From Mesorhabditis belari (taxonomy: Eukaryota > Nematoda > Chromadorea > Rhabditida > Rhabditidae), in assembly GCA_958450365.1 (NCBI GenBank), contig CAUEEP010000387.1, positions 186,001 through 250,000 on the forward strand: DNA of 64,000 nucleotides. Reading direction: 5' to 3'. Shown one piece after another: positions 11,230 to 23,670 of this stretch (position 1 is the stretch's first letter; the number at the start of each line of letters is the position of its first letter). The position numbers and the translations under genes were made by a program. The notes beneath the pieces were generated by a model. That model was not told where the DNA came from. It ran no database searches and saw nothing but the letters and a program-made list of their open reading frames with translations.

Positions 11230-11475
11230 TTAGCCGATAGTCAAATCTTTCCACCAACAAAACCATTATTTTCTTTTTATCAAGATCAGAGTTTGAGGGT
11301 TTAAGGGATTTTCCGGTAGATAGCTTTTTCATTGAACAATCTCGTAATTAATCCAAGCTTTATCAGATGTTAGAAATGAATCCCAGAAACCATCAGCTTT
11401 GGTTTGATGAAGCAAAAGAGCTGAACTGAAGAACTGACATCTGCACAAGTTGTCTTGAATCAAGTTGAGACTCAT
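11230..11475 (-). pseudogene. Mariner transposase relic (tandem unit 2)
   Basis: Second tandem copy of the relic described at 7763-8004, with the same in-frame stop after the SDKAWINYE segment. It abuts the mariner-type end near 11205-11230. Confidence 0.55.
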
Positions 11476-11957
11476 TTTCTAGGAAGAATCCCTGTTTAAT
11501 CACCCAGAGACTTATTTATAGTCATTCATAATGAATCCCTGATAGCCAGAGTTCATAATGATTCCAATAATAATCTCAGTTCATAATGAATCCCAGAATA
11601 GAGGATGTGCTTAGAATCCTCAATTAGAACTCAAAATCCTCAAAGTATCATGATCATTAGGATACATTGACGATCTAAACTCTCTAGTTGATGCAAATGG
11701 TTGTCGATTCTCTTTTTTATCAACGTTTTCTGATCTTCTGATCAATTTCAAGCTTTGCTTTCAAGCTTTCAAGCACTTTGCAAGCTTTTGAGTGTTCGAT
11801 TCAAGTCAATTTCAATTCCTCAATGCGAGATTTTAAACGGGCATCATTTTTTCCTAAATAGTTTCCAAAAAACGAATTTCGCAATCTAAAAAGTCTCTTA
11901 ATTACAGTTTTCAGTCTAGAAATTGAAAATTTATTCATCAAAATAATAAATAAAGCT

Positions 11958-12017
11958 TTAGAACCCGTTTCCGGAGGTCGGCTTGATGTCGGGGAATAAT
12001 TGGAGGACGTTGATTGG
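11958..12017 (-). pseudogene. Captured terminal exon B copy
   Basis: Intact 60-nt copy with acceptor and stop; see 17168-17227. Confidence 0.5.
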
Positions 12018-13927
12018 CTGAAAATGAGATTGAATATCAAATTGCTGAAGAAAATTGAAGGGAAAATTGGGTAAATCGTTTGGAAAAGCCAATCTGGATA
12101 TCACACAAGATAAATCTATCAATTTCAGCATTATTATATTATTTCGTTAGATTCCAATTTTTTAAATTGAGTCTTTTTATGGTTTAAACCATAAAAAGAC
12201 AAAGAAAAAGCTTTAAACCATAAAAAGACTCAAATATTCGACATTATTCGAGACGAATAATCAATTACAGCATAAAGGAGGAGATTTTTTTTTTACCCTT
12301 ATTACTCAAATGTTGTTAAGAAAAAAAACCCTATAATTTGAGGAAATTTGGCTTTTTTTTAAAAATCAAACAAGATTTATTTCTAAAGAGATTTATTGTA
12401 AAAAAATTGAATTTTTACATATTTCAATTTCAATTTCGTTTAAAAATAAGCTTTTAATAGAAATTTCTATAGTGTGCCTTCCAGATTGAAAAAATGAAAA
12501 AAGAAAATTTTCATTTACGCTTTGAAATTGAAGAATTCGAAAGGAAAAGAATTTTGAAAATTTCACTTTCGCTTAAAACCGAGAATTTCCTAGCGAATTG
12601 TATTGTGTGGCTTCCAGATTGAAAAGTACTAAAAGAAAAATGAGATAGATGATGTGAAAAGCTATAAAAGGTGCATGAAATCAAATTTATGCTTAAAATG
12701 TGAGCATCAATTGTAAGTAAGGGGTTGGAATAAGGTTTTAAAAAGGTTAAATGAAAGATAAAGAGAAAGGTTATCGCTTTTTTAGCTTATTTTTCAGTTG
12801 TTTCAAGAGCTAGGAGGTCAAATTAGATCAAATTTTTGGAAAATAGCCATTCTTTTGCTTTAAAACCCTTCAAAAACCTAAAAAATACAATAAAAACGAA
12901 CTTTTCAAAGGAAAAAATCTTTCTTTGAGCTTTTTCGGGAGTAAAAGTGAGAAAAAAAGTAATGAGAAGTTATTGAGAAGAAAAAGAAAAGAAATAAATA
13001 ATTAATTGCTAAAAAAAGAGCTCTTAAACCACGAGAATTATTGGAAAAAATTGGAAAAAACAATTTTTTTAAAATTTCAATCAAAAATGAGTTTTTACTA
13101 TAGTGTGAATTCCAGATTGAAAAAAAGTGGGGGAAAAAAAATTTCATTTTCGCTTTAAAACGAGAATTTCCTAGCGAATTGGATTTGGTGAGTTCCAGAT
13201 TGAAAATTTGCATCAAAAAAAGACAACAAATGATGATTTTCGAAAAGATTTTAAAGCGAACCCTTTTCAGCTGTGTACTTTCAAGCTGTGTTCAGCTTTT
13301 TCGAGTTTTAACCAAATCCAATTCGCATTTATTGCTCATTTTGAAATGATTTACGAGAAAAAGCTTTTTTTTTTTAAAGGGTAATTGAATTGAATTTTAT
13401 TCGTTTAAGCAAGAAAATTCAAGTTTTTTTAGTGATTGAGTTGATCATTTTTTTCATTTTTTCGATTTTCATCATTTTTTCGTCTTGTATTAGATTTTTC
13501 TTTGTATTTTGTGGTTAGAAATCGTAAACACACCCTTTCTAGTGCACTTATAGTCCGTTTATTGGTCTTTTTCATAGAGAAAATTAAAGAATTGAATGTT
13601 CTAGAATTGAATGTTCTAGATGCGTTAAAAAGAAGCTCAAAGTAGAATGAAAGTGGGAAAGATTGGGTATTTGAATCGGCTATTATTATTTTCTTTTTTT
13701 TCTAGCCAAAAGCTGTGCTAATCTAGTCTATTTGCACAAAAGGATTAGCCCATTTCTCTCTTGAATCCTATTATATTACTATTTTGCACCTCTACAGCTA
13801 ATATTTTAGTCCTAAAATCGATCAAAATGCATCAAAATCAAGAAAAATCAATCAAAATCGACCAAAATCAAGAAAAATCCATCAAAATCAATCAAAATCC
13901 ATCAAAATCAAGAAAAGAATCAAAAAT

Positions 13928-14137
13928 CTAACTTCCGTATATCAAAAGCTCTCCGCTATTGAGCTCTAAACGAAAATATTCTTCACTTAAAAGAATCAAG
14001 AAGAAATTTGATCCAAAAAGCCATTCTTTTTCTTCTTCTGGATGCAAAAAGTTGAGCCTAGCTTGAGTGTAGATTTTCGATCTACAATTAAATCCATCTT
14101 TCGAATGAATGTAAACAAAGATTCGATAGTTTTCCAT
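13928..14137 (-). CDS. 69-aa reading frame in repeat block S, hypothetical
   Basis: ATG to stop encodes MENYRIFVYIHSKDG... and ends ELLIYGS. The copy at 48652-48861 keeps the whole frame with about five substitutions and no frameshift. The copy at 1746-1900 has lost its first half. Codon choice is not clearly gene-like and I know no family. It could be an exon fragment carried by the repeat. Confidence 0.3.
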   Translation of the reverse strand: MENYRIFVYIHSKDGFNCRSKIYTQARLNFLHPEEEKEWLFGSNFFLILLSEEYFRLELNSGELLIYGS

Positions 14138-14700
14138 ATTTTAATTTTTTAAGCCCAACAAATGCTTTGAAATGGTTAAATGAAAGAAAATGGCTGCCGA
14201 GGCGGATGTGAAGATGGGACAAGAGACTGGTAGTGCCGCACTTTTCATATAAAAGGTTGCCAGGCTGTCTCAAGGACAAGCTGAGTCTTCTGGCCGACCT
14301 CTGGCCGACTTCTGGCCATTACTAGGTTAGCTTGGTTGTCTTGCCCAGGTACTTTTGCTGTCCGCTTTTTTGAAAAATTCCCTTTTCTGACGTCCGACCG
14401 AATAGGCCCAATTAGCGAGAGGAAATTTGGCTTTTTTTTAAAAAATCAAACAAGATTTATTTCTAAAGAGATTTATTGTAAAAAAATTGAATTTTTACAT
14501 AAATTCAGCTAAAATCTTGAATTGAGACAACGACAAGAACAAAAGAAAAGACTTTAAGCCAATGTTTTCTCAGAGAAAATAAAGAGAAACGATTTCGAGA
14601 GCTTTTTTCAAGAAACACACTCAAAAGTTGAGAAAAAAAAGGCAAAAGATTTAGCCTTTTCCACGATAAACCAGCTTCAACTAATTGAAAATTTGTAAGA
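13935..14700. repeat. Repeat block S, full-length copy
   Basis: Undeleted version of 1746-2370. It contains the 69-codon frame (minus strand), the TATAAAAGG stretch and the block that recurs at 28830-29045 and 47700-47880. Confidence 0.7.
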
Positions 14701-15750
14701 ATTTGTAAGAATTGGGGATCTAAAACAAAAAAAAACACCTCTTTCTTAAACATTCCTTTCACTTTTCTTCTTTGATTATTTGGTGATTTTCGTCAATTTA
14801 AAAGCTAAATTTGGTATGAAACAAGTCAGTAATCTTTTTTTTAAACAAATAGACAGTATTTCTAGGATTTTGTACTACTTGTTTCTTCCAAATTGATTGC
14901 TTTCTTTACTATTTAATTGTTATTATCTTATTATTGAATTATTATCTTATTGCTTGAATATCTTTCTAGTTTTCTAGTTTTCTATTCGTTCCTTTACGTG
15001 TTTTCCCATCCATTTCATCAAAAATGTGCCTGCGTGAATCGAAGTGTACTTTGTGCTCACCGTAAACGCCGGCTTTCCCACGCGGCAGCAGCAGCTAAAT
15101 TCTATATAAAATAAAGGAAAAGCTTAAAAAGCAAAAAATTCGATGCGCTAGAAGTTTCGCGTTTCGTCTCTGTTAGCAAAAAGTAAATTTTCGATTTTCA
15201 CTGTGCCTTTTTGAAACAAAATTTCATCATTTTTTTGTTAAATTTTCAAATTTTTCTTTTTAAAACCTATCAAATATGTGATTTTTCTTGATAATTTAAA
15301 CAAATTTACACGATTTTTGATCTCTCAATCCCAATTATAGCTAGGTTTTTTGAATTTGAATTTTTTTTTTTCGTACAGATTTCCTTCATTCCGATTGAAA
15401 AGTGGTAAAGAAATAAAAGTTTTTTTTTTAATAATGATAGGAATAGATAAATAGATGGTGGATAAACTACCGTACCCTGAATCGAGTTCAAGGCTTTAAA
15501 CTGTTAATCTTAAGATAAAAATGCAACTATTTTCATATTTTTCGTCGATCTGGAGCGCACAATAGAGTTCTAAAAGGAAAAACTAGAGAAAACTGATCAT
15601 TTTGCATCCTGCCGTACCCGAACCCGTACCCGAACCGAGTACAAGGCCTTAAACTGTCAATGTCAAGAAGCGAAGAAAATTCGCCGCCGCCAAAAATGCA
15701 AAAAATACACACACACTTTCACAGGAATTATTGACCAGGAGGCTTTGTTA
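14700..15750. repeat. AT-rich spacer, blocks T and U, truncated GC-rich module
   Basis: 14700-14930 is unique AT-rich DNA without a gene. 14930-15470 is block T, 15440-15660 is block U with doubled CCCGTACCCGAACC phrases, and 15665-15745 is the first 80 bp of the GC-rich module. That module copy is cut off exactly where foldback M1 begins. Confidence 0.7.
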
Positions 15751-16097
15751 TAACTTTGTTTAGAAATTATATTATTGTTAACTTTTTCTATAGTTTGATA
15801 GAGAATATTTCAGGCTTTTGAATGATATTAAATAGAGCTTCACTGGATTTACCAATATCTGAAAAATGTCGGAGTAAAGTGCTGGTAAAGTGTCAGAGTC
15901 GGTTAGCTTGGTTAGTGCTGGCTTTCTGGAGAGCTTTCTGGAGTTGGTTGACTCAATCAAATTCGATTTGGTATCATTTGAAAGCCTACAGTATACTCTA
16001 TTCAATCAAAAAGTTAACAATAATATTATTTCTATGTAAAGTTCGAAATGTAACTAGGTAGATAATAAATAAAACAACAGTGATTTCAAAATTTCAG

Positions 16098-16211
16098 CAA
16101 GCTTTGTCAACTCATCGAAAAGTGCCGGAGACTGGTCAACTCTTCACTGGCGCTCAGAAACTCGTTCTTGACGGAATCGTGAAAACGGTTGGTGTTGGAG
16201 AAGTTGTCTAA
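16098..16211 (+). pseudogene. Copy of the last exon of the BED-like gene
   Basis: Appears identical by eye to 44473-44586 (acceptor, 37 codons, TAA). Foldback M1 (15735-16045) precedes it, as at the authentic locus. No other exon of the gene is nearby. Confidence 0.8.
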
Positions 16212-16748
16212 CATTTAGATATTTCTAGATATTAACAAAGGAATGTCAACTGGTTGTGGTGGCCAAATGGCATGAGCCATTTACTGGCCGACGTAAAATT
16301 TTGCGCTGATTCCGAATCCGTTTTCCGATTAGACTAGTGGGGGATTAGTGTGTTGAGCTTCTGGGAAAGCTTAGAAACTGTAAAATAGTCATCAACTCGG
16401 CACTACTATTAGAGAAAATACGTTATGTTTCAAAAATAATGAACTCAAATTGAATTTAGTTAAACGAGCTTCTCCTAAAGTCAGACAATAACGGATTTAA
16501 CGGTGAAGAAACGGTTGGTTACATTAATTCTACAATAACATCAACAAAACAGTTATTTTCTAATCTTATTAAAGATTTCATAGCACTTTTTCATGCTGTA
16601 AATCTCAAATTTCAACCAAAAGCCTTTAGAAAAAGGGATTAGTTAACTTTTTTTTTCGTTTAAACTCTCTACAATCTTTTTCTTTGCTATAGTTTTTATT
16701 GAAAAGCTAAAATAGAATAACTTATGCTTAAAGTATTATAGTTTAATA

Positions 16749-16821
16749 TGATAGCCGACTGGATAGGAATCTTGTCTATTAATCGGTGAATTCGAAGGTC
16801 AAAGGTTCGATCCAAGTAACC
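16749..16821 (+). repeat. tRNA-like sequence, family 1
   Basis: Forward copy of the element described at 4664-4736, with TAGCCGACTGG (A-box-like) and GGTTCGATCC (B-box-like) about 45 nt apart. Confidence 0.6.
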
Positions 16822-17167
16822 AAAAAAATTTCTTTCTTTTTCCCATCATTATAGGGTTTTTTTTCTTAACAACATTTGAGTAATAAGGGTAAAAAAAAAA
16901 TCTCCTCCTTTATGCTGTAATTGATTATTCGTCTCGAATAATGTCGAATATTTGAGTCTTTTTATGGTTTAAAGCTTTTTCTTTGTCTTTTTATGGTTTA
17001 AACCATAAAAAGACTCAATTTAAAAAATTGGAATCTAACGAAATAATATAATAATGCTGAAATTGATAGATTTATCTTGTGTGATATCCAGATTGGCTTT
17101 TCCAAACGATTTACCCAATTTTCCCTTCAATTTTCTTCAGCAATTTGATATTCAATCTCATTTTCAG

Positions 17168-17227
17168 CCAATCAACGTCCTCCAATTATTCCCCGACATC
17201 AAGCCGACCTCCGGAAACGGGTTCTAA
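17168..17227 (+). pseudogene. Captured 3'-terminal exon B (20 codons)
   Basis: Follows a good acceptor (CATTTTCAG) and reads PINVLQLFPDIKPTSGNGF then TAA, with AATAAA-like sequences just after the stop. The codons are rich in C/G at third positions (ATC AAC GTC CTC), unlike the AT-rich surroundings, which argues for descent from a real exon. Copies: 22196-22255 and 46322-46381 (+); 4259-4317, 8488-8547, 11958-12017, 57740-57799 and 62304-62363 (-). No parent gene is visible in the window. Confidence 0.5.
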
Positions 17228-17709
17228 AGCTTTATTTATTATTTTGATGAATAAATTTTCAATTTCTAGACTGAAAACTGTAATTAAGAGACTTTTTAGA
17301 TTGCGAAATTCGTTTTTTGGAAACTATTTAGGAAAAAAATGATGCCCGTTTAAAATCTCGCATTGAGGAATTGAAATTGACTTGAATCGAACACTCAAAA
17401 GCTTGCAAAGTGCTTGAAAGCTTGAAAGCAAAGCTTGAAATTGATCAGAAGATCAGAAAACGTTGATAAAAAGAGAATCGACAACCATTTGCATCAACTA
17501 GAGAGTTTAGATCGTCAATGTATCCTAATGATCATGATACTTTGAGGATTTTGAGTTCTAATTGAGGATTCTAAGCACATCCTCTATTCTGGGATTCATT
17601 ATGAACTGAGATTATTATTGGAATCATTATGAACTCTGGCTATCAGGGATTCATTATGAATGACTATAAATAAGTCTCTGGGTGATTAAACAGGGATTCT
17701 TCCTAGAAA

Positions 17710-17955
17710 ATGAGTCTCAACTTGATTCAAGACAACTTGTGCAGATGTCAGTTCTTCAGTTCAGCTCTTTTGCTTCATCAAACCAAAGCTGATGGTTTCT
17801 GGGATTCATTTCTAACATCTGATAAAGCTTGGATTAATTACGAGATTGTTCAATGAAAAAGCTATCTACCGGAAAATCCCTTAAACCCTCAAACTCTGAT
17901 CTTGATAAAAAGAAAATAATGGTTTTGTTGGTGGAAAGATTTGACTATCGGCTAA
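17710..17955 (+). pseudogene. Mariner transposase relic
   Basis: Starts at an ATG (MSLNLIQDN...) and runs through SALLLHQTK, FLTSDKAWINYE, a stop, KSYLPENP and a WW pair, in the order found in mariner transposases around the first catalytic Asp and the following WWD motif. The HTH and the rest of the DDD triad are missing. Immediately after, at 17955-17990, comes a mariner-type end (AGGTTGATGCAT). Confidence 0.6.
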
Positions 17956-18194
17956 TAGGTTGATGCATATCTTTTCGTTTTTTCGTACTTCTGTTAAAAA
18001 GTAACAAATTCACCAATTAATCTATAGTTTGCTCTATAAAAAAAAGTGTTTTTTTGTTCAATTTGCATCTTTTTAAATGAATTTCGGTTCACTTTCAAGC
18101 AAATTCGAGAGTGAAAAACGCCTTTTGTCGTAAAAATCCATAAAAAACTCTACGGAAAAATTGGCTGAATGAATTTCTCTGAAATTTTGGCTAG

Positions 18195-18640
18195 AACATT
18201 CATGTGGGTTATCAGCCGGGTGTGGGTGGGTGTGGGTTCTCAGCCGGTCCTCCTACTCGACCCCTTTCTGGCAGCCGACGTGCTATGGGGGCGATATAAA
18301 GCACAAATTCTTGTTCAGCATCATGGCAGGGCTGGGTCCCGGCCTGAGTCAGAAAAAGACTCGGTAAAATCCCATGGTGCGGCGTGCTTGCGTCGGTTGG
18401 AAGGATACACCATGGTAAGGCGCGGCTCCGGGGTAAACCCTAGCCGAGTGACCCCCGGCTTCCACCGTGGCACAGGGGAGGCGTAGGGGGGAAAATTACT
18501 ATCCCCCCTGACTCATTGACAGCAGCAGGGATAGGCAAGAAGTACCCCCTGCCTCCTGGTCAATAATTCCTGTGAAAGTGTGTGTGTATTTTTTGCATTT
18601 TTGGCGGCGGCGAATTTTCTTCGCTTCTTTGCCATTTTTA
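18195..18640. repeat. GC-rich repeat module (inverted)
   Basis: Reverse-complement copy of the module at 10549-10980, including the 40-codon frame on the minus strand (18513-18635). Confidence 0.8.
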
Positions 18641-18699
18641 GAATTTTATAATATTTTATAAAATTGACAGTTTAAGTACTCGATTCTTTTGATACTTTT

Positions 18700-20700
18700 A
18701 TACTTTTGATATACGGAAGTTAGATTTTTGATTCTTTTCTTGATTTTGGTTGATTTTGATGGATTTTGATTGATTTTGATGGATTTTTCTTGATTTTGGT
18801 CGATTTTGATTGATTTTTCTTGATTTTGATGCATTTTGATCGATTTTAGGACCAAAATATTAGCTGTAGAGGTGCAAAATAGTAATATAATAGGATTCAA
18901 GAGAGAAATGGGCTAATCCTTTTGTGCAAATAGACTAGATTAGCACAGCTTTTGGCTAGAAAAAAAAGAAAATAATAATAGCCGATTCAAATACCCAATC
19001 TTTCCCACTTTCATTCTACTTTGAGCTTCTTTTTAACGCATCTAGAACATTCAATTCTAGAACATTCAATTCTTTAATTTTCTCTATGAAAAAGACCAAT
19101 AAACGGACTATAAGTGCACTAGAAAGGGTGTGTTTACGATTTCTAACCACAAAATACAAAGAAAAGTCTAATACAAGACGAAAAAATGATGAAAATCGAA
19201 AAAATGAAAAAAATGATCAACTCAATCACTAAAAAAACTTGAATTTTCTTGCTTAAACGAATAAAATTCAATTCAATTACCCTTTAAAAAAAAAAGCTTT
19301 TTCTCGTAAATCATTTCAAAATGAGCAATAAATGCGAATTGGATTTGGTTAAAACTCGAAAAGCTGAACACAGCTTGAAAGTACACAGCTGAAAAGGGTT
19401 GGCTTTAAAATCTTTTTCGAAAATCATCATTTGTTGTCTTTTTTTGATGCAAATTTTCAATCTGGAACTCACCAAATCCAATTCGCTAGGAAATTCTCGT
19501 TTTAAAGCGAAATTGAAATTTTTTTCCCCACTTTTTTCAATCTGGAATTCACACTATAGTAAAAACTCATTTTTGATTGAAATTTTTAAAAAATTGTTTT
19601 TTCCAATTTTTTCCAATAATTCTCGTGGTTTAAGAGCTCTTTTTTTTAGCAATTAATTATTTATTTCTTTTCTTTTTCTTCTCAATAACTTCTCATTACT
19701 TTTTTCTCACTTTTACCCCCGAAAAAGCTCAAAGAAAGATTTTTTCCTTTGAAAAGTTCGTTTTTATTGTATTTTTTAGGTTTTTGAAGGGTTTTAAAGC
19801 AAAAGAATGGAAATTTTCGAAAAATTTGATCTAATTTGACCTCCTAGCTCTTGAAACAACTGAAAAATAAGCTAAAAAATCGATAACCTTTCTCTTTATC
19901 TTTCATTTAACCTTTTTAAAACCTTATTCCAACCCTTACTTACAATTGATGCTCACATTTTAAGCATAAATTTGATTTCATGCACCTTTTATAGCTTTTC
20001 ACATCATCTATCTCATTTTTCTTTTAGTACTTTTCAATCTGGAAGCCACACAATACAATTCGCTAGGAAATTCTCGGTTTTAAGCGAAAGTGAAATTTTC
20101 AAAATTCTTTTCCTTTCGAATTCTTCAATTTCAAAGCGTAAATGAAAATTTTCTTTTTTCATTTTTTTTCAATCTGGAAGACACACTATAGAAATTTCTA
20201 TTAAAAGCTTATTTTTAAACGAAATTGAAATTTCCAAAATTCTTTTTCTTCCAAATTTTTCAATTTAGAAGCTTAACTGAAAATTTTCTTTTGTCATTTT
20301 TTTCAATCTGGAATTCACACAATACAATTCGCTAGGAAATTCTCGTTTTTAAGCAAAATTGAGATTTCCAAAAAACCTTTTGCTTTCCAATATTTTCCTA
20401 GTCCAATAATTCATCTCATAGCTGAGAAAAGAGCTCTTTTTTCAGCTATGAATTATTTATATCCCTTTTTTTCCTTTCAACAACCGAACACATTACTTTT
20501 TTTCTCACTTTCACTCCCGAAAAAAGCTCAAAAAAAGGATGTAAACGATGGGAAAATTGATAGAAAAAGTTAGTTTTTACGGCTTTTTTTTAGCTTTACA
20601 GATTGTTTTAAAGTAAAAGCTTGAACATTTTCGAAATTATTGATAACTTTTGCCCAACTAGCTCTTAGATCTTTTAAGCTTTCAAGCTTTTTACTCACAG
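18700..20700. repeat. GATTTTGAT array and TTCCAGATTGA block (inverted)
   Basis: 18700-18850 is an array of TTGATTTTGAT-type units. 18850-20700 is an AT-rich block with five to six inverted copies of the TTCAATCTGGAA motif about 100-150 bp apart. Recurs at 23740-25740 and 48870-50880. No gene seen. Confidence 0.75.
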
Positions 20701-21343
20701 TTTAAGCATACATTTAGAGTATAAATTCTCAAAAATTTCAAAAGTACCTAGAGGTTTTTGGCTCGTTTTTCTATAATCTAAATGAATTTTTCATCTTTCG
20801 ATATTTTTCTATAATTCTTTGACTATAGAAGTTTGACTATTTTGGCTGTTAGAACTAGCACCAAACAAAAGAAAACAAAACTAGCTTCAAGATCATTTTC
20901 CCTAGGCCAAAAGAATTTTGGCTGTTAAAACTAGTTTGCCTGTTAGAACTAGAATAGTTTGGCTGTTAGAACTAGCACCAAACAAAACAAAACAAAACTA
21001 GCTTCAAGATCATTTTCCCTAGACCAAAAGAATTTCTTGCAAATTGTTATGTATAGAAAAGGAGCTAAAGAAGGCTGAAAGAAGAGAAAAAGAAAAAAAA
21101 TTGGCTGGTAGGGCCTGGTCCTTTGTGTCACCAAAAGAAAAAGAAGGGGGGGGGGGGAAAGGAAAAATGGCTTTCTTTTTCTCTTTCTTGAATCTTTTCC
21201 CTTTTCTCCATGGCCTTTATCAAGCTTTTTCTAGTTTTCTTTTAGATAACTTCAATGGATTATATAATTTCTGAAACTTTATCTAAAATCTAAAGAGTTA
21301 AAGAATTGATTTGTCTTGCTTTTTGAGTTAATGGAGAGATTTG
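20700..21343. repeat. Repeat tail with GGCTGTTAGAACTAG units and a G run
   Basis: Contains tandem TTTGGCTGTTAGAACTAG phrases and a run of G that differs in length between copies (near 21147-21157, 26182-26194 and 51205-51214). No gene seen. Confidence 0.7.
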
Positions 21344-21780
21344 GCTGGCGTTTTCCGATTAGACTAGTGGGGGATTAGTGTGTTGAGCTTCTGGGAAAGC
21401 TTAGAAACTGTAAAATAGTCATCAACTCGGCACTACTATTAGAGAAAATACGTTATGTTTCAAAAATAATGAACTCAAATTGAATTTAGTTAAACGAGCT
21501 TCTCCTAAAGTCAGACAATAACGGATTTAACGGTGAAGAAACGGTTGGTTACATTAATTCTACAATAACATCAACAAAACAGTTATTTTCTAATCTTATT
21601 AAAGATTTCATAGCACTTTTTCATGCTGTAAATCTCAAATTTCAACCAAAAGCCTTTAGAAAAAGGGATTAGTTAACTTTTTTTTTCGTTTAAACTCTCT
21701 ACAATCTTTTTCTTTGCTATAGTTTTTATTGAAAAGCTAAAATAGAATAACTTATGCTTAAAGTATTATAGTTTAATATG

Positions 21781-21851
21781 ATAGCCGACTGGATAGGAAT
21801 CTTGTCTATTAATCGGTGAATTCGAAGGTCAAAGGTTCGATCCAAGTAACC
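21781..21851 (+). repeat. tRNA-like sequence, family 1
   Basis: Tandem-duplicate counterpart of 16749-16821. Confidence 0.6.
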
Positions 21852-22195
21852 AAAAAAATTTCTTTCTTTTTCCCATCATTATAGGGTTTTTTTTCTTAAC
21901 AACATTTGAGTAATAAGGGTAAAAAAAAATCTCCTCCTTTATGCTGTAATTGATTATTCGTCTCGAATAATGTCGAATATTTGAGTCTTTTTATGGTTTA
22001 AAGCTTTTTCTTTGTCTTTTTATGGTTTAAACCATAAAAAGACTCAATTAAAAAATTGGAATCTAACGAAATAATATAATAATGCTGAAATTGATAGATT
22101 TATCTTGTGTGATATCCAGATTGGCTTTTCCAAACGATTTACCCAATTTTCCCTTCAATTTTCTTCAGCAATTTGATATTCAATCTCATTTTCAG

Positions 22196-22255
22196 CCAAT
22201 CAACGTCCTCCAATTATTCCCCGACATCAAGCCGACCTCCGGAAACGGGTTCTAA
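22196..22255 (+). pseudogene. Captured terminal exon B copy
   Basis: Intact copy with acceptor and stop; see 17168-17227. Confidence 0.5.
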
Positions 22256-22735
22256 AGCTTTATTTATTATTTTGATGAATAAATTTTCAATTTCTAGACT
22301 GAAAACTGTAATTAAGAGACTTTTTAGATTGCGAAATTCGTTTTTGGAAACTATTTAGGAAAAAAATGATGCCCGTTTAAAATCTCGCATTGAGGAATTG
22401 AAATTGACTTGAATCGAACACTCAAAAGCTTGCAAAGTGCTTGAAAGCTTGAAAGCAAAGCTTGAAATTGATCAGAAGATCAGAAAACGTTGATAAAAGA
22501 GAATCGACAACCATTTGCATCAACTAGAGAGTTTAGATCGTCAATGTATCCTAATGATCATGATACTTTGAGGATTTTGAGTTCTAATTGAGGATTCTAA
22601 GCACATCCTCTATTCTGGGATTCATTATGAACTGAGATTATTATTGGAATCATTATGAACTCTGGCTATCAGGGATTCATTATGAATGACTATAAATAAG
22701 TCTCTGGGTGATTAAACAGGGATTCTTCCTAGAAA

Positions 22736-22985
22736 ATGAGTCTCAACTTGATTCAAGACAACTTGTGCAGATGTCAGTTCTTCAGTTCAGCTCTTTTTGC
22801 TTCATCAAACCAAAGCTGATGGTTTCTGGGATTCATTTCTAACATCTGATAAAGCTTGGATTAATTACGAGATTGTTCAATGAAAAAGCTATCTACCGGA
22901 AAATCCCTTAAACCCTCAAACTCTGATCTTGATAAAAAGAAAATAATGGTTTTGTTGGTGGAAAGATTTGACTATCGGCTAATAG
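22736..22985 (+). pseudogene. Mariner transposase relic
   Basis: Counterpart of 17710-17955 with one extra T near 22797, which adds a frameshift before the catalytic-Asp region. Confidence 0.55.
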
Positions 22986-23234
22986 GTTGATGCATATCTT
23001 TTCGTTTTTTCGTACTTCTGTTAAAAAGTAACAAATTCACCAATTAATCTATAGTTTGCTCTATAAAAAAAAAAGTGTTTTTTTGTTCAATTTGCATCTT
23101 TTTAAATGAATTTCGGTTCACTTTCAAGCAAATTCGAGAGTGAAAAACGCCTTTTGTCGTAAAAATCCATAAAAAACTCTACGGAAAAATTGGCTGAATG
23201 AATTTCTCTGAAATTTTGGCTAGAACATTCATGT

Positions 23235-23670
23235 GGGTTATCAGCCGGGTGTGGGTGGGTGTGGGTTCTCAGCCGGTCCTCCTACTCGACCCCTTTCTGG
23301 CAGCCGACGTGCTATGGGGGCGATATAAAGCACAAATTCTTGTTCAGCATCATGGCAGGGCTGGGTCCCGGCCTGAGTCAGAAAAAGACTCGGTAAAATC
23401 CCATGGTGCGGCGTGCTTGCGTCGGTTGGAAGGATACACCATGGTAAGGCGCGGCTCCCGGGGTAAACCCTAGCCGAGTGACCCCCCGGCTTCCACCGTG
23501 GCACAGGGGAGGCGTAGGGGGGAAAATTACTATCCCCCCTGACTCATTGACAGCAGCAGGGATAGGCAAGAAGTACCCCCTGCCTCCTGGTCAATAATTC
23601 CTGTGAAAGTGTGTGTGTATTTTTTGCATTTTTGGCGGCGGCGAATTTTCTTCGCTTCTTTGCCATTTTT
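23235..23670. repeat. GC-rich repeat module (inverted)
   Basis: Tandem-duplicate counterpart of 18195-18640; the minus-strand 40-codon frame is at 23544-23666. Confidence 0.8.

Larger units (their letters stand above)
7094..14020. repeat. 3.47-kb tandem duplication (two units)
   Basis: Unit 1 runs from about 7094 to 10550 and unit 2 from about 10551 to 14020. Each contains, in order, the GC-rich module, a mariner end, a mariner transposase relic, terminal exon B, the palindrome, the TTCCAGATTGA block and the AATCAA tail. Matching landmarks are offset by about 3.46-3.47 kb, for example the palindrome at 8702 and 12171. The units differ mainly by small indels in homopolymers, so the duplication is recent or homogenised. 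Confidence 0.85.

Noticed and set aside
16749..16821. Functional tRNA gene
   Set aside because: A- and B-box-like words are present, but the acceptor and anticodon arms do not pair and eight repeat copies exist.
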